Shown here one piece after another: positions 1 through 8,544 of a stretch of 64,000 nt of DNA. The position numbers were made by a program, and so were the translations under genes. The DNA is taken from positions 558,001-622,000 of the forward strand of contig NZ_WNXY01000001.1 of assembly GCF_009733815.1 (NCBI RefSeq). Reading direction: 5' to 3'. Under the pieces are notes generated by a model, which saw nothing but the letters and a program-made list of their open reading frames with translations, did not search any database and was not told the origin of the DNA. Origin of the DNA: Pseudactinotalea suaedae (GTDB lineage: Bacteria > Actinomycetota > Actinomycetes > Actinomycetales > Beutenbergiaceae). The stretch's first letter is position 1, and the number at the start of each line of letters is the position of its first letter.

Positions 1-250
1 GGCGCTTGAGCAGCTCGGTGCGGGCCGCCGTCGAGAGGTTCGTGTCCGACTTGACGCGGGCACGCTCCTCACGGACCAGCAGCGCGATCACCTGGAAGCG
101 GGTGCGGTTGGTCGGTCCGACCTTGCCGCGGGCAGCCTTAGCCTCGACCTCACGCACCTTGCGGGCGAGGATCGGGATGATGGGCGCGGCGTCGTCGCCG
201 CGCGCGGCGCGGCGATCGAGCAGGCGGGCCTGGGATGAGCCGTTGGGCAA
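1..250 (-). CDS. Probable DEAD/DEAH-box helicase, N-terminal fragment (cut by window edge)
   Basis: An open frame of 83 codons runs off the left edge. It starts at a TTG preceded by GGAG with a 6-nt gap; no in-frame ATG or GTG lies between that TTG and the tRNA genes. The visible protein is charged and helical (LPNGSSQARLLDRR..., then LARKVREVEAKAARGK, then FQVIALLVREERARVK). From memory this N-terminus resembles SNF2-type DEAD/DEAH helicases of Micrococcales, but the helicase motifs lie outside the window, so the name is tentative. It points the same way as the upstream tRNA cluster. Confidence 0.45.
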   Translation of the reverse strand, partial: MPNGSSQARLLDRRAARGDDAAPIIPILARKVREVEAKAARGKVGPTNRTRFQVIALLVREERARVKSDTNLSTAARTELLKR

Positions 251-362
251 GATGTCTCCACTATGCCGGGCCACGTCCGCCCGACAGCACTGTGGCGCGC
301 ACATGAACGGCGCGCGGGTGGGTCGCTGCCGGTGAGCTGAGAGCTCGTCTTCCTAGCAGTGT

Positions 363-433
363 GGGCGATACTGGGATCGAACCAGTGACCTCTTCCGTGT
401 CAGGGAAGCGCGCTACCGCTGCGCCAATCGCCC
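363..433 (-). tRNA. tRNA-Val (anticodon GAC)
   Basis: A 71-nt cloverleaf reads on the minus strand: GGGCGAT acceptor paired with ATCGCCC, GCGC D-stem, anticodon stem CTTCC/GGAAG around the loop CTGACAC, and T-arm ACTGG-TTCGATC-CCAGT. CCA is not encoded. It is the last of three tRNAs transcribed together. Confidence 0.95.
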
Positions 434-439
434 GTGCGA

Positions 440-509
440 GGTGGGTACGGGATTCGAACCCGTGTATACGGCTTTGCAGGCCGCTGCCTCGCCACTCGGC
501 CAACCCACC
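440..509 (-). tRNA. tRNA-Cys (anticodon GCA)
   Basis: A 70-nt cloverleaf on the minus strand with GGTGGGT/ACCCACC acceptor stem, anticodon loop containing TGCAA (GCA) and a TTCGAAT T-loop. CCA is not encoded. It sits 6 nt from tRNA-Val and 30 nt from tRNA-Gly, so one transcript is likely. Confidence 0.95.
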
Positions 510-539
510 AGGTGTGCCCTGCTGGGCCGCCGATTTCGA

Positions 540-610
540 GCGGATGACGGGATTCGAACCCGCGACCCTCACCTTGGCAAGGTGATGCTCTACCACTGAG
601 CCACATCCGC
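540..610 (-). tRNA. tRNA-Gly (anticodon GCC)
   Basis: A 71-nt cloverleaf on the minus strand: GCGGATG/CATCCGC acceptor, D-arm with GGCTCAGTGGTAGAGC, anticodon loop TTGCCAA and T-loop TTCGAAT. It is the first gene of the Gly-Cys-Val tRNA cluster. Confidence 0.95.
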
Positions 611-653
611 GTGCGTCACCGGGCGGGTTTCCCCTCTCGGTGGTGCGGCGTCG

Positions 654-684
654 ACTTTAGCCCACGTATCGCGGCGTCGTCCAA
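654..684 (-). promoter_or_regulatory. Candidate promoter of the tRNA-Gly/Cys/Val cluster
   Basis: On the minus strand TTGGAC (679-684) and TAAAGT (654-659) are 19 nt apart and lie about 44 nt upstream of mature tRNA-Gly, in the intergenic space shared with the divergent pabB. Confidence 0.5.
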
Positions 685-741
685 CCGGGCCCGGCGGCGT
701 GTTGCCAGGTGGACGTCGGGCGGGCACCAGTCGCGGCTGAC

Positions 742-747
742 TAGCGT
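742..747 (+). promoter_or_regulatory. -10 box TAGCGT, 6 nt before pabB start
   Basis: TAGCGT ends exactly 6 nt before GTG 754, which puts the expected transcript start on the start codon itself (leaderless). Confidence 0.5.
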
Positions 748-753
748 GGCGGC

Positions 754-1800
754 GTGACCATCGCCCCACGCGTGCCGCGTGCCTGGTTCCGTGGTGTGCG
801 GGCCGAGCGGGTGCTCGAGCACGTGGATCTGCGTGAGCAGCCCGACGCGTTGTCCGGTGGCGGCTGGTGGGTCGTGGTCGCCGAGTTCGACGGGCCGTGG
901 CACGCCTGGCGGTTCGCCGAGGTCCGCGCCACCGACGAGGTCACGCGCGGTCCGGAGCGATGGCACGGGCCGCCACGGGACGCGTGGCGAACATCACTCT
1001 CGCGGCAGCAGTACGTCGCGGCGGTGCAGCGGGTCCGCGCCGACATCGCCGAGGGCGAGGTCTACCAGGCGAACATCTGCCGCGTGCTCGCGGCGCCGGT
1101 GCCGGTGCGGCCCGACCCCGTGGGTCTGGCCGTGCGGCTCGCGACCGGCAACCCGGCGCCCTACGCGGCGCTGATCGACATCCCCGCCGGAGGCGTCGCC
1201 GGCCCAGGCTCGTGGGTCGTGAGCGCCTCGCCCGAGCTCTCGCTCGAGGTCGCCGACGGCATCGTCAGCTCCGGGCCGATCAAGGGCACCGCGGCGACGC
1301 CGTCGGGTCTGCTGCCCAAGGACCGTGCCGAGAACGTGATGATCACCGACCTGGTGCGCAACGACCTCCAGCGTGTGTGCGTCCCGGGCACGGTCGAGGT
1401 GACCGACCTGCTGGCGGTCGAGGAGCACCCCGGCCTGGTCCACCTGGTCTCGCGGGTGCGAGGTCGCCTGCTCGACGGCGGCCCGACCGGCTGGGCGCCG
1501 CTGCTCGCCGCCGCCCACCCGCCCGGTTCGGTCTCCGGGGCACCGAAGTCGTCGGCGCTGCGGATCATCGACGAGCTCGAGACCGCGCCGCGCGGTCCCT
1601 ACTGCGGTCAGATCGGATGGATCGACGCCGACCGCGGCCGGGCACGCCTCGCGGTCGGCATCCGCACCTTCTGGTGGGCCGACGGCGAGCTGAGGTTCGG
1701 GACCGGCGCCGGCATCACCTGGGGGAGCGACCCCGACCAGGAGTGGGCCGAGACCGAGCTGAAGGCCGCCCGGCTGGTGTCGTTGGCGTCGCAGGCCTGA
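754..1800 (+). CDS. pabB: Aminodeoxychorismate synthase component I
   Basis: Chorismate-binding enzyme of 348 aa that aminates chorismate to 4-amino-4-deoxychorismate for folate synthesis. Key motifs are GPIKGTA (residues 174-180), DLVRNDL, GSVSGAPKSS (258-267) and the C-terminal FGTGAGI...ETELKAA. The Lys in PIKGT (K177) matches the lysine nucleophile of E. coli PabB, whereas anthranilate synthases carry PIAGT; this argues for PabB over TrpE. It is shorter than classic PabB (about 450 aa), lacking much of the N-terminal domain, as in many compact actinobacterial homologues. pabC follows after 18 nt. No glutamine amidotransferase partner (PabA) lies in the window. Confidence 0.9.
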   Translation: MTIAPRVPRAWFRGVRAERVLEHVDLREQPDALSGGGWWVVVAEFDGPWHAWRFAEVRATDEVTRGPERWHGPPRDAWRTSLSRQQYVAAVQRVRADIAEGEVYQANICRVLAAPVPVRPDPVGLAVRLATGNPAPYAALIDIPAGGVAGPGSWVVSASPELSLEVADGIVSSGPIKGTAATPSGLLPKDRAENVMITDLVRNDLQRVCVPGTVEVTDLLAVEEHPGLVHLVSRVRGRLLDGGPTGWAPLLAAAHPPGSVSGAPKSSALRIIDELETAPRGPYCGQIGWIDADRGRARLAVGIRTFWWADGELRFGTGAGITWGSDPDQEWAETELKAARLVSLASQA

Positions 1801-1818
1801 ACGGGGCAGGCTGGCGTC

Positions 1819-2664
1819 ATGAGCGACCTCCTGCTGTACGTCGACGGCGAGTTCCACGACCCGCGCACGCCGCTGCTGTCCGCGCTCGACCACGGCGTCA
1901 CGGTCGGCGACGGCGTGTTTGAGACCTGCGAGCTGCTCGACGGGCGCACGTTCGCGCTGACGCGGCACCTGCGGCGGCTGGAGCGGTCGGCACGGGGCCT
2001 GGGTCTGGACGCACCCGACGAGGACCGGGTGCGGGAGGCGATCGCCGCCGTCGAGCAGCGGTGGCGGGACCAGGGCGGCCGACTCGGCCGGCTCCGCATC
2101 ACGTGGACCGCGGGCTACGGGCCGTTGGGCTCGGACCGCAGCGGTGCGGACGGCACGCTGATCGTGGCGGCCGGCAGCGCCCGCGCGCCGGGTCCGGTGC
2201 GGGTGGCGGTGGTGCCGTGGGTGCGGAACGAGCGGTCGCCGATCGCAGGACTCAAGACGACCTCCTACGCGGAGAACGTGGTGGCGCTGGCGCACGCGAA
2301 AGAGCGAGGCGCCGGTGAGGCGATCTTCGCGAACACGCGCGGCGAGCTGTGCGAGGGCACGGGCACCAACGTCTTCCTCGAGGTCGACGGCGCGTTCGTG
2401 ACGCCGCCGCTGGACTCGGGCTGCCTCGCGGGCGTGACGCGTGCGCTCGTGCTGGAGTGGGCCGCCGACGCCGGTATCGAGGTCCGCGAGGAGGCGCGGC
2501 CCTTGGCCGCCATCCACGAGAGCGCGCACGCGGCGCTGACCTCCAGCACCCGCGGCATGACCCCGATCGTCGCGGTCGACGACCGCGAGATGGAGCCCGG
2601 TCCGCTCACGCTCGCGATGGCCGAGGAGTTCGACCGGCGCAGCCGGGAGGAGATCGACCCGTAA
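1819..2664 (+). CDS. pabC: Class IV aminotransferase, probable aminodeoxychorismate lyase
   Basis: PLP enzyme of 281 aa. The family motif DHGVTVGDGVFET is near residues 22-34, the PLP lysine is K146 in GLKTTSYAEN, and ANTRGELCEGTGTNVF follows. Class IV members include PabC, branched-chain and D-amino-acid aminotransferases; position 18 nt behind pabB makes 4-amino-4-deoxychorismate lyase (p-aminobenzoate plus pyruvate) the best call. A CAGGCT hexamer ends 6 nt before the ATG, so the gene may also have its own leaderless transcript. Confidence 0.85.
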   Translation: MSDLLLYVDGEFHDPRTPLLSALDHGVTVGDGVFETCELLDGRTFALTRHLRRLERSARGLGLDAPDEDRVREAIAAVEQRWRDQGGRLGRLRITWTAGYGPLGSDRSGADGTLIVAAGSARAPGPVRVAVVPWVRNERSPIAGLKTTSYAENVVALAHAKERGAGEAIFANTRGELCEGTGTNVFLEVDGAFVTPPLDSGCLAGVTRALVLEWAADAGIEVREEARPLAAIHESAHAALTSSTRGMTPIVAVDDREMEPGPLTLAMAEEFDRRSREEIDP

Positions 2665-2704
2665 GGCGGACGGGTGACCGGGCCGCGATCCCGGATCGAC
2701 CCGA

Positions 2705-3436
2705 TCAGGACCCTGCCGTCAGGTGCCGCGCGAAGAACCGAGCCGCGTCGTCGCCGGCGAACGCAGGGACGCCGGCATGGCCCCCCATGTTGGCCTGCAG
2801 GGTCTTCTCCCGCGAGCCGAAGGCGTCGAACAGATCCAGCGCCGCCTGCCGGTCGTTCCCCTCGTCGTCCCACTGCAGCAGCACGTGCAGGGGGATCGTG
2901 ATTCGGCGTGCTTCGCCGAGCATGACCGCGGGAACGAAGCTCCCGGCGAAGAGCCCGGCCGCCGCGATGCGTGGCTCGACGAGCGCGAGGCGGATGCCGA
3001 TGGCGATCGGTCCGCCGGAGAAGCCGACCGGGCCGCTCACATCGGGCAGCGCGAGGAGCGCGTCGAGCACCGTCTGCCACTCCGGGACCGCCCGTTCGAC
3101 GAGGGGCAGCACCAGCCGGTCGACGATCGCGCCGACCGGTTCACCGGCCGCGAGGGCGCGGCGCAGATCAGCGCGCGCGTGCTCGGCGCCGGCCATGCGG
3201 GGCCGCTCACCGCCGCCAGGAAGCTCGATGGCAGCCGTCGCGAAACCGTCTGCCGCGGCGCGCACGGCCCGAGCCACCAGTCGCGGGTACATGCTGCCGA
3301 GCCCGCCGGGGTGGCCCATGAGGATCAATGGCGCCGGCTGGGTCGGCGGCGTCCACAGGATGCCGGGGATCTCGCCGACGGCGAAGGCGCGCTCGCCGAC
3401 ACCGTGCTCGAGATGGCGGTGTGAGAGGAGGTGCAT
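2705..3436 (-). CDS. Alpha/beta hydrolase (dienelactone-hydrolase-like)
   Basis: A 243-aa soluble protein with an alpha/beta-hydrolase layout: oxyanion region GHPGG (41-45), nucleophile elbow GFSGG with Ser140, acid Asp190 or Asp191 in LQWDDEGN, and His220 in MGGHAG near the end. The C-terminus is close to dienelactone hydrolases. A GAAAGG sequence lies 7 nt before the ATG. It converges on pabC with only a 40-nt gap. The substrate cannot be told from the sequence. Confidence 0.8.
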   Translation of the reverse strand: MHLLSHRHLEHGVGERAFAVGEIPGILWTPPTQPAPLILMGHPGGLGSMYPRLVARAVRAAADGFATAAIELPGGGERPRMAGAEHARADLRRALAAGEPVGAIVDRLVLPLVERAVPEWQTVLDALLALPDVSGPVGFSGGPIAIGIRLALVEPRIAAAGLFAGSFVPAVMLGEARRITIPLHVLLQWDDEGNDRQAALDLFDAFGSREKTLQANMGGHAGVPAFAGDDAARFFARHLTAGS

Positions 3437-3634
3437 GGTCGTACCTTTCGGGAGTGCTCGAGGGCGGCGCTCCGGGACGACCTATCGCCCGACCGTGTCC
3501 TCGCAGCGGAGCACCCATGTCGATCCCGTCATGGGAATCACCTCCTCGTCGCGTCTCACGGCTCGGCGAGGCTAGCGACGCCGAGGCGGCCGATGCACAG
3601 CGTTTTCTCGGGTCCGCCGCGGCCGGTGCGAACC

Positions 3635-4606
3635 TCAGACGCTCTGCTCGACCGCGGCGGCCCAGCCCGCGGGGTCGTCCCCGGCGGGGATCTGGGTGAG
3701 GCCGAACCACAGCCGCAGCGCCTCGGACCAGCCGTGCTCGGCGTCGGTGAGCGGGACGACGCCGCCGTAGCCGTCGAGGAAGGCACGCTGCGCCGCCAGG
3801 GGTGCCGGGGGCCAGCGCCGGAACTCGGTCGCCAGCAGCACCGCGCCGAGGGAGACCTCCGCCGTGCGGTGGCGGACGCTGACCTCGTCGAAGTCGAGCA
3901 GCGCCGCCACCTGGTGGTCGCGCACCAGCACGTTCGCGCCGCGGACGTCACCGTGCCCGAGCTGGGGCGGGACGTCGAGGTCGGGCAGGGTCTCGAGGAG
4001 GTCGCCCAGGCGGGCGCACGCCCGCGGCGCCCGTGCCTCGGGCAGGGACTCCCGGCCGGAGGCGATGTGCTCACGCAGGTCGCCGGTGATCTCGCGAGGA
4101 CCATGGCCGAACGGCGCGGGGTCGACCGCCGCGAGCGCGACGTGCAGCCTGCCCACGACCTCGCCGGTGGCACCGACGGCGGTGACGTCGTCGACGTCCA
4201 GGAGGTCGCCGTCGATCATCGGGTGCACGGCGACCGAGAGCGGGCGATCGGACTCGACCACGCGACGGCGCCGACCGTCCAGCGCCGGCAGCGGTGCCGC
4301 CACGGGGAGGCCGTCGGCCTCGAGGTCGCCGACCAGCGCCGCGATGTCGTCGAGCCGCGCGAAACCTGGCACGAAGGAAGAGACCTTGACGACCACGGTG
4401 GCGTCCTCGGTGTGCACCCAGGCGAGAGCGTTGACGTCGCTGATCAGGATGCGTTCGACGCCGGCGGCGCGCAGGCCCCACCCCGAGAGCAGCGCGGCGG
4501 AGAGCCACCGGGTCGCGCTGTCGAGATCGGCGAGACCGAAGCGCTCGACCAGCGCCGTCGTCGGGTCGGTGGGCTCCCAGAGCATGGCAAGACCAGGCGC
4601 GAACAT
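3635..4606 (-). CDS. Aminoglycoside phosphotransferase-family kinase (APH fold)
   Basis: A 323-aa protein with a protein-kinase-like APH fold: likely ATP lysine K74 (TVVVKVSS), catalytic loop LGHGDVRGANVLV (HGD at 218-220, N225) and metal-binding DFD at 238-240. Such chromosomal proteins phosphorylate small molecules such as choline, homoserine or antibiotics, and substrate cannot be predicted. On the minus strand a TAACCT box ends exactly 6 nt before the ATG, supporting this start and leaderless transcription. The 197 bases between it and the hydrolase hold no gene that I can recognise. Confidence 0.75.
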   Translation of the reverse strand: MFAPGLAMLWEPTDPTTALVERFGLADLDSATRWLSAALLSGWGLRAAGVERILISDVNALAWVHTEDATVVVKVSSFVPGFARLDDIAALVGDLEADGLPVAAPLPALDGRRRRVVESDRPLSVAVHPMIDGDLLDVDDVTAVGATGEVVGRLHVALAAVDPAPFGHGPREITGDLREHIASGRESLPEARAPRACARLGDLLETLPDLDVPPQLGHGDVRGANVLVRDHQVAALLDFDEVSVRHRTAEVSLGAVLLATEFRRWPPAPLAAQRAFLDGYGGVVPLTDAEHGWSEALRLWFGLTQIPAGDDPAGWAAAVEQSV

Positions 4607-4612
4607 GCACCG

Positions 4613-4618
4613 AGGTTA
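4613..4618 (-). promoter_or_regulatory. -10 box TAACCT, 6 nt before the APH-family gene
   Basis: Read on the minus strand, TAACCT is followed by CGGTGC and then the ATG at 4606, the same geometry as at nine other genes here. Confidence 0.5.
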
Positions 4619-4665
4619 ATCAGAGGCGACCGAGTGGTGCGTTCGGAGCGGGTCCGCACCGCTGG

Positions 4666-4671
4666 TAGCAT
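4666..4671 (+). promoter_or_regulatory. Candidate -10 box (TAGCAT) of tRNA-Val(CAC)
   Basis: TAGCAT lies 35 nt before the mature tRNA, with a weak TTCGGA at 4642-4647 as possible -35. The leader between them contains GTGCTCG and CGAGCAC arms that could form a hairpin for 5' processing. Confidence 0.4.
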
Positions 4672-4706
4672 CGGTGCTCGCCCGGAAGGGCACCGAGCAC
4701 GGACTC

Positions 4707-4777
4707 GGGCGATTGGCTCAGTGGTAGAGCGCCTCGTTCACACCGAGGAGGTCACTGGTTCGAACCCAGTATCGCCC
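4707..4777 (+). tRNA. tRNA-Val (anticodon CAC)
   Basis: A 71-nt cloverleaf: GGGCGAT/ATCGCCC acceptor stem, CCTCG/CGAGG anticodon stem around TTCACAC, and T-arm ACTGG-TTCGAAC-CCAGT. The acceptor and T-arms match those of the tRNA-Val(GAC) at 363-433; the anticodon arms differ. CCA is not encoded. Confidence 0.95.
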
Positions 4778-4784
4778 ACCACCA

Positions 4785-4817
4785 GAACGGCCCCGCAGGG
4801 GGCCGTTCGTCGTTTCC
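4785..4817 (+). terminator. Rho-independent-type terminator after tRNA-Val
   Basis: A perfect 10-bp stem, GAACGGCCCC (4785-4794) with GGGGCCGTTC (4799-4808), closes a GCAG tetraloop. A T-containing tail (GTCGTTTCC) follows. It ends the tRNA transcript before the next gene. Confidence 0.8.
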
Positions 4818-4864
4818 GGGCCTGGGTGCTGGCCTCCGGTTCTCGTGCACACCGCCTCGGTCCC

Positions 4865-4870
4865 TAGGCT
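4865..4870 (+). promoter_or_regulatory. -10 box TAGGCT, 6 nt before the alcohol dehydrogenase
   Basis: TAGGCT-GGCGAG-GTG: the hexamer ends 6 nt before GTG 4877. The same TAGGCT-N6-GTG layout recurs before the genes at 41509, 45647 and 58894. Confidence 0.55.
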
Positions 4871-4876
4871 GGCGAG

Positions 4877-5929
4877 GTGCGCGCACTCGTCTACGACCAC
4901 CACCGGGGGCCGGTGACGGTGCGCGAGGTGCCGGAGCCCGAGGTCCCGGCGGGCGGTGTGGTCGTCGAGGTCCGGGCCACCGGTCTGTGCCGCAGCGACT
5001 GGCACGCCTGGGTCGGGCACGAGGACGTCCCGCTGCCGCACATCGGCGGTCACGAGCTGGCCGGCGTCGTGGTCGAGGTGGGCGAGGGCGTCGAGGCGTG
5101 GGCGCCCGGGGACCGCGTGACGACACCGTTCGTCGAGGGGTGCGGTCGCTGCGCGTGGTGCGCGGGCGGCAACGCGCAGGTGTGCCCGTACCAGCAGCAG
5201 CCCGGGTTCACGCACGCGGGCTCGTTCGCCGAGCGGGTCGCGCTGCACGCCGCGGACACCAATCTCGTCCGGGTCCCCGACGGCGTGGCTCTCGAGGCGG
5301 CGGCCGCACTCGGGTGCCGGTTCGCGACGGCGTATCGCGCGCTGGTCGCGCGCGCCCGGGTGCAGCCGGGGGAGTGGGTCAGCGTGATCGGGGCCGGTGG
5401 CGTGGGCCTCTCGGCCGTGATGATCGCGACCGCGCTGGGGGCGCGGGTCGTCGCCATCGACCCCACCCCGGCGGCCCTGCTGCTGGCGCGCGAGCTCGGC
5501 GCCGAGCAGACCATCGACGCCGACGGTGACGGCAAGGCCGACGACGTCGCTGCCCGGCTCCAGGAGCTCACCGGTGGCGGTGCGCACGTGGCGGTCGACG
5601 CCGTCGGGAGCGAGCGCGCCGCGAGCACGGCGATCCGCAGCCTGCGCCGCCGCGGTCGCCACGTCCAGATCGGCCTGCTGCCGGCGCTCGAGGGACACCC
5701 TCGGCTCCCGATGGACCGCGTGATCGCCTGGGAGCTCGACGTGCTCGGCAGCCATGGCATGTCCGCGGCCGACTACCCGGAGATGCTGCGACTCGTCGCC
5801 GCGGGGACCCTCGACCCGTCCAGGCTGGTCGAGCGTGTCGTCACCCTCCAGGAGGCGGCGGTCCTGCTCCCCGCCATGGACACGGCAGCACCGGTCGGGA
5901 TGACGGTGATCGACCCCCGTCGGCTCTAG
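4877..5929 (+). CDS. Zinc-dependent alcohol dehydrogenase (medium-chain)
   Basis: A 350-aa MDR dehydrogenase. Catalytic zinc ligands are C38 (ATGLCRSDW) and H59-E60 (IGGHELAG); the structural zinc site is the four cysteines C89, C92, C95 and C103. A GAGGVG-type nucleotide-binding turn (VIGAGGVGLSAV) opens the Rossmann domain at about residue 170. It should oxidise an alcohol with NAD(P)+ in the cytoplasm; the substrate is unknown. The GTG start is backed by the -10 box 6 nt upstream. The next gene starts 10 nt downstream with its own -10 box. Confidence 0.85.
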   Translation: MRALVYDHHRGPVTVREVPEPEVPAGGVVVEVRATGLCRSDWHAWVGHEDVPLPHIGGHELAGVVVEVGEGVEAWAPGDRVTTPFVEGCGRCAWCAGGNAQVCPYQQQPGFTHAGSFAERVALHAADTNLVRVPDGVALEAAAALGCRFATAYRALVARARVQPGEWVSVIGAGGVGLSAVMIATALGARVVAIDPTPAALLLARELGAEQTIDADGDGKADDVAARLQELTGGGAHVAVDAVGSERAASTAIRSLRRRGRHVQIGLLPALEGHPRLPMDRVIAWELDVLGSHGMSAADYPEMLRLVAAGTLDPSRLVERVVTLQEAAVLLPAMDTAAPVGMTVIDPRRL

Positions 5930-5932
5930 GGT
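5927..5932 (+). promoter_or_regulatory. -10 box TAGGGT overlapping the dehydrogenase stop codon
   Basis: TAGGGT contains the TAG stop of the preceding gene and ends 7 nt before GTG 5940, the start of the acetyltransferase. Confidence 0.45.
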
Positions 5933-5939
5933 CACCTCC

Positions 5940-6437
5940 GTGCCACCGTCACTCGTCCGCGACGCGACCGCCGCCGACATCCCGAGCATGGCAGCGATCT
6001 ACGACGAGCAGGTGCTCACCGCGATCACCACGTTCGACATCGAGCCCCTCGGTATGAGCGTCCTCACCCGCCTGGTCGAGGGTGCGGCCAGCCCGATCCT
6101 CGTGGTCGAGGACGAGGGGCGTGTGCTCGGCTACGCCTACGCCGGCTCGTTCCGCCCGCGGCCGGCCTACCGCGCCACGCGTGAGGTCAGCATCTATCTG
6201 GACGCGGCGGCGCGCGGCCGCGGGATCGGGCGGGACCTGTACTCCGCGCTGCTCGCGCGGCTGGACTCCGACCCGGACGTGCACACGGTGCTCGCGGTGG
6301 TCGCGCTGCCCAACGACGCCAGCGAGCGGCTGCACCGCGGCCTCGGGTTCGAGCGCGCCGCGCTGCTGCGCGAGGTGGGGCACAAGCTCGGTCGGTGGAT
6401 CGACGTCGCGATGTACCAGCGGACCAGCCCGTCCTGA
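5940..6437 (+). CDS. GNAT N-acetyltransferase (phosphinothricin acetyltransferase-like)
   Basis: A 165-aa GNAT-fold enzyme. The N-terminal [20 protein letters not shown] and the [22 protein letters not shown] stretch (split here: [15 protein letters not shown]) follow the phosphinothricin/methionine-sulfoximine acetyltransferase pattern. The acetyl-CoA pyrophosphate loop is [10 protein letters not shown] and the C-terminal helix carries [11 protein letters not shown]. Members acetylate the amine of phosphinothricin or methionine sulfoximine-like compounds; resistance is not proven here. Confidence 0.8.
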   Translation: MPPSLVRDATAADIPSMAAIYDEQVLTAITTFDIEPLGMSVLTRLVEGAASPILVVEDEGRVLGYAYAGSFRPRPAYRATREVSIYLDAAARGRGIGRDLYSALLARLDSDPDVHTVLAVVALPNDASERLHRGLGFERAALLREVGHKLGRWIDVAMYQRTSPS

Positions 6438-6525
6438 CGAGCGCGCCGGCGCGCGTCGGGGCGAGGGGCCGGTTCGCGCTGACTACGATCGGTACTCGTC
6501 CCGTTCCCTCGACGAAAGCGTCGCC

Positions 6526-8544
6526 GTGCCTGAGCTCTCCCTGTCCGTCGCCGGTGCCCAGCAGTCGGTCGCCGCGGGCACGACCGGGACGGACCTGTTC
6601 GGCTCGGACCGGGCCGTCGTCGCCGTCCGGGTCGATGGTGAGCTGCGCGACCTCGACGTCGTCCTCGACGGCGCCCAGGCCGTCGAGCCGGTCACCATCG
6701 ACTCCCCGGACGGGCTGAGCATCCTGCGCCACTCGACCGCGCACGTGCTCGCGCAGGCCGTGCAGCAGGTCAACCCCGACGCCAAGCTCGGCATCGGCCC
6801 GCCGATCACCGACGGCTTCTACTACGACTTCGACGTCGAGACCCCGTTCCAGCCCGAGGACCTCAAGAAGCTCGAGAAGGCGATGCAGCGCATCGTCAAC
6901 ACCGGCCAGCGGTTCCGCCGTCGGGTGGTGACCGAGGAGGAGGCGCGTGCCGAGCTCGCGGGCGAGCCCTACAAGCTCGAGCTGGTCGGGCTCAAGGGAT
7001 CGGGAGCGGCCGAGGGCGCCGCGGAGGGCGCGAGCGCCGAGATCGGCGCGGGCGAGCTGACGATCTACGACAACGTCGCCCGGGACCGCGAGGGCAACGA
7101 GGTCGTGGCCTGGAAGGACCTGTGCCGCGGCCCGCACCTGCCGACCACCAAGCTGATCGGCAACGGCTTCCAGCTCATGCGCAGCGCCGCGGCGTACTGG
7201 CGCGGCAGCGAGAAGAACCCGCAGCTGCAGCGCGTCTACGGCACCGCGTGGCCCACCAAGGACGAGCTGCGCGCGTACACGGAGCGGCTCGCCGAGGCCG
7301 AGCGCCGCGACCACCGCCGCCTGGGCACCGAGCTCGACCTGTTCTCCTTCCCGGACGAGATCGGTTCCGGGCTGCCGGTGTTCCACCCCAAGGGCGCGAT
7401 GATCCGGATGGAGATGGAGGACTACTCGCGCCGGCGTCACATCGCCTCCGGGTACTCCTTCGCGTCGAGCCCGCACATCACCAAGGCGAAGCTGTTCGAG
7501 GTCTCCGGGCACCTGGACTGGTACGCCGACGGCATGTACCCGCCGATGCGGGTGGACGAGGAGCGCGACGCCGACGGCACCCTCCGCCGTCAGGGGCAGG
7601 ACTACTACCTCAAGCCCATGAACTGCCCGATGCACAACCTGATCTTCGACGCCCGGGGACGCTCCTACCGCGAGCTTCCGCTGCGGCTGTTCGAGTTCGG
7701 CACCGTGTACCGGTACGAGAAGTCCGGCGTGGTGCACGGCATGACCCGCGCCCGCGGCTTCACGCAGGACGACGCGCACATCTACTGCACCCGCGAGCAG
7801 ATGCGCGACGAGCTCGCCTCCCTGCTGACTTTCGTGCTCGACCTGCTGCGCGACTACGGTCTGAACGACTTCTACCTCGAGCTGTCCACCCGCAACCCGG
7901 AGAAGTCGGTCGGTGACGACGCCACCTGGGCGGAAGCCACCGCCGTGCTGGAGGAGGTCGCGCTCGCCTCGGGCCTCGACCTCGTCCCCGACCCGGGCGG
8001 CGCGGCGTTCTACGGTCCGAAGATCTCGGTGCAGGCACGGGATGCGATCGGGCGGACCTGGCAGCTGTCGACCATCCAGCTCGACTTCAACCTGCCCGAG
8101 CGGTTCGAGCTGGAGTACACCGCAGCGGACGGCTCCCGCCAGCGCCCGGTGATGATCCACCGCGCCCTGTTCGGCTCCATCGAGCGCTTCTTCGCGATCC
8201 TTCTCGAGCACTACGCGGGTGCGATGCCGCCGTGGCTGGCCCCGGTGCAGGTGCTCGCGGTCCCGGTGGCGGAGCCGTTCAACGACTACCTGGAGGACGT
8301 CGTCGCGCAGCTGCGGGCTGCCGGTGTCCGCGCCGAGCTGGACGACTCCGACGACCGCTTCAACAAGAAGATCCGCAACGCCACCACGCAGAAGGTCCCC
8401 TTCGTCCTGATCGCCGGTGGCGACGACGCCGAGGCCGGCGCGGTCTCGTTCCGGTTCCGTGACGGCTCCCAGCGCAACGGGGTCCCGATCAGCGAGGCCG
8501 TGACGATCGTGCGCGACGCGATCGCGGACCGGGTGCAGGTGTGA
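6526..8544 (+). CDS. thrS: Threonine--tRNA ligase
   Basis: Class II aminoacyl-tRNA synthetase of 672 aa that charges tRNA-Thr in the cytoplasm. Order of domains: TGS (about 1-65), editing domain with [14 protein letters not shown], catalytic core with MNCPMH (zinc ligand C367) and [23 protein letters not shown], and the anticodon-binding domain from about 575. GTG 6526 is chosen because the protein then begins [12 protein letters not shown], the usual TGS start; the frame stays open further upstream, but that part overlaps the GNAT gene. An Ala/Gly/Glu-rich insertion ([11 protein letters not shown]) sits in the editing domain. The HIT gene overlaps its stop by 4 nt. Confidence 0.97.
   Translation: MPELSLSVAGAQQSVAAGTTGTDLFGSDRAVVAVRVDGELRDLDVVLDGAQAVEPVTIDSPDGLSILRHSTAHVLAQAVQQVNPDAKLGIGPPITDGFYYDFDVETPFQPEDLKKLEKAMQRIVNTGQRFRRRVVTEEEARAELAGEPYKLELVGLKGSGAAEGAAEGASAEIGAGELTIYDNVARDREGNEVVAWKDLCRGPHLPTTKLIGNGFQLMRSAAAYWRGSEKNPQLQRVYGTAWPTKDELRAYTERLAEAERRDHRRLGTELDLFSFPDEIGSGLPVFHPKGAMIRMEMEDYSRRRHIASGYSFASSPHITKAKLFEVSGHLDWYADGMYPPMRVDEERDADGTLRRQGQDYYLKPMNCPMHNLIFDARGRSYRELPLRLFEFGTVYRYEKSGVVHGMTRARGFTQDDAHIYCTREQMRDELASLLTFVLDLLRDYGLNDFYLELSTRNPEKSVGDDATWAEATAVLEEVALASGLDLVPDPGGAAFYGPKISVQARDAIGRTWQLSTIQLDFNLPERFELEYTAADGSRQRPVMIHRALFGSIERFFAILLEHYAGAMPPWLAPVQVLAVPVAEPFNDYLEDVVAQLRAAGVRAELDDSDDRFNKKIRNATTQKVPFVLIAGGDDAEAGAVSFRFRDGSQRNGVPISEAVTIVRDAIADRVQV

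Noticed and set aside
3437-3634. Plus-strand open frames between the hydrolase and APH-family genes
   Set aside because: They extend antisense to both neighbours, lack a ribosome site and show no recognisable protein features.
6438-6525. T-box or riboswitch before thrS
   Set aside because: The gap is under 90 nt, without T-box sequence or a terminator stem; only a weak TACGAT hexamer is visible.
6187-8211. Long minus-strand open frame opposite thrS
   Set aside because: Composition is that of an antisense shadow (Arg/Val/Leu-rich with no motif), while the plus strand is a complete thrS.
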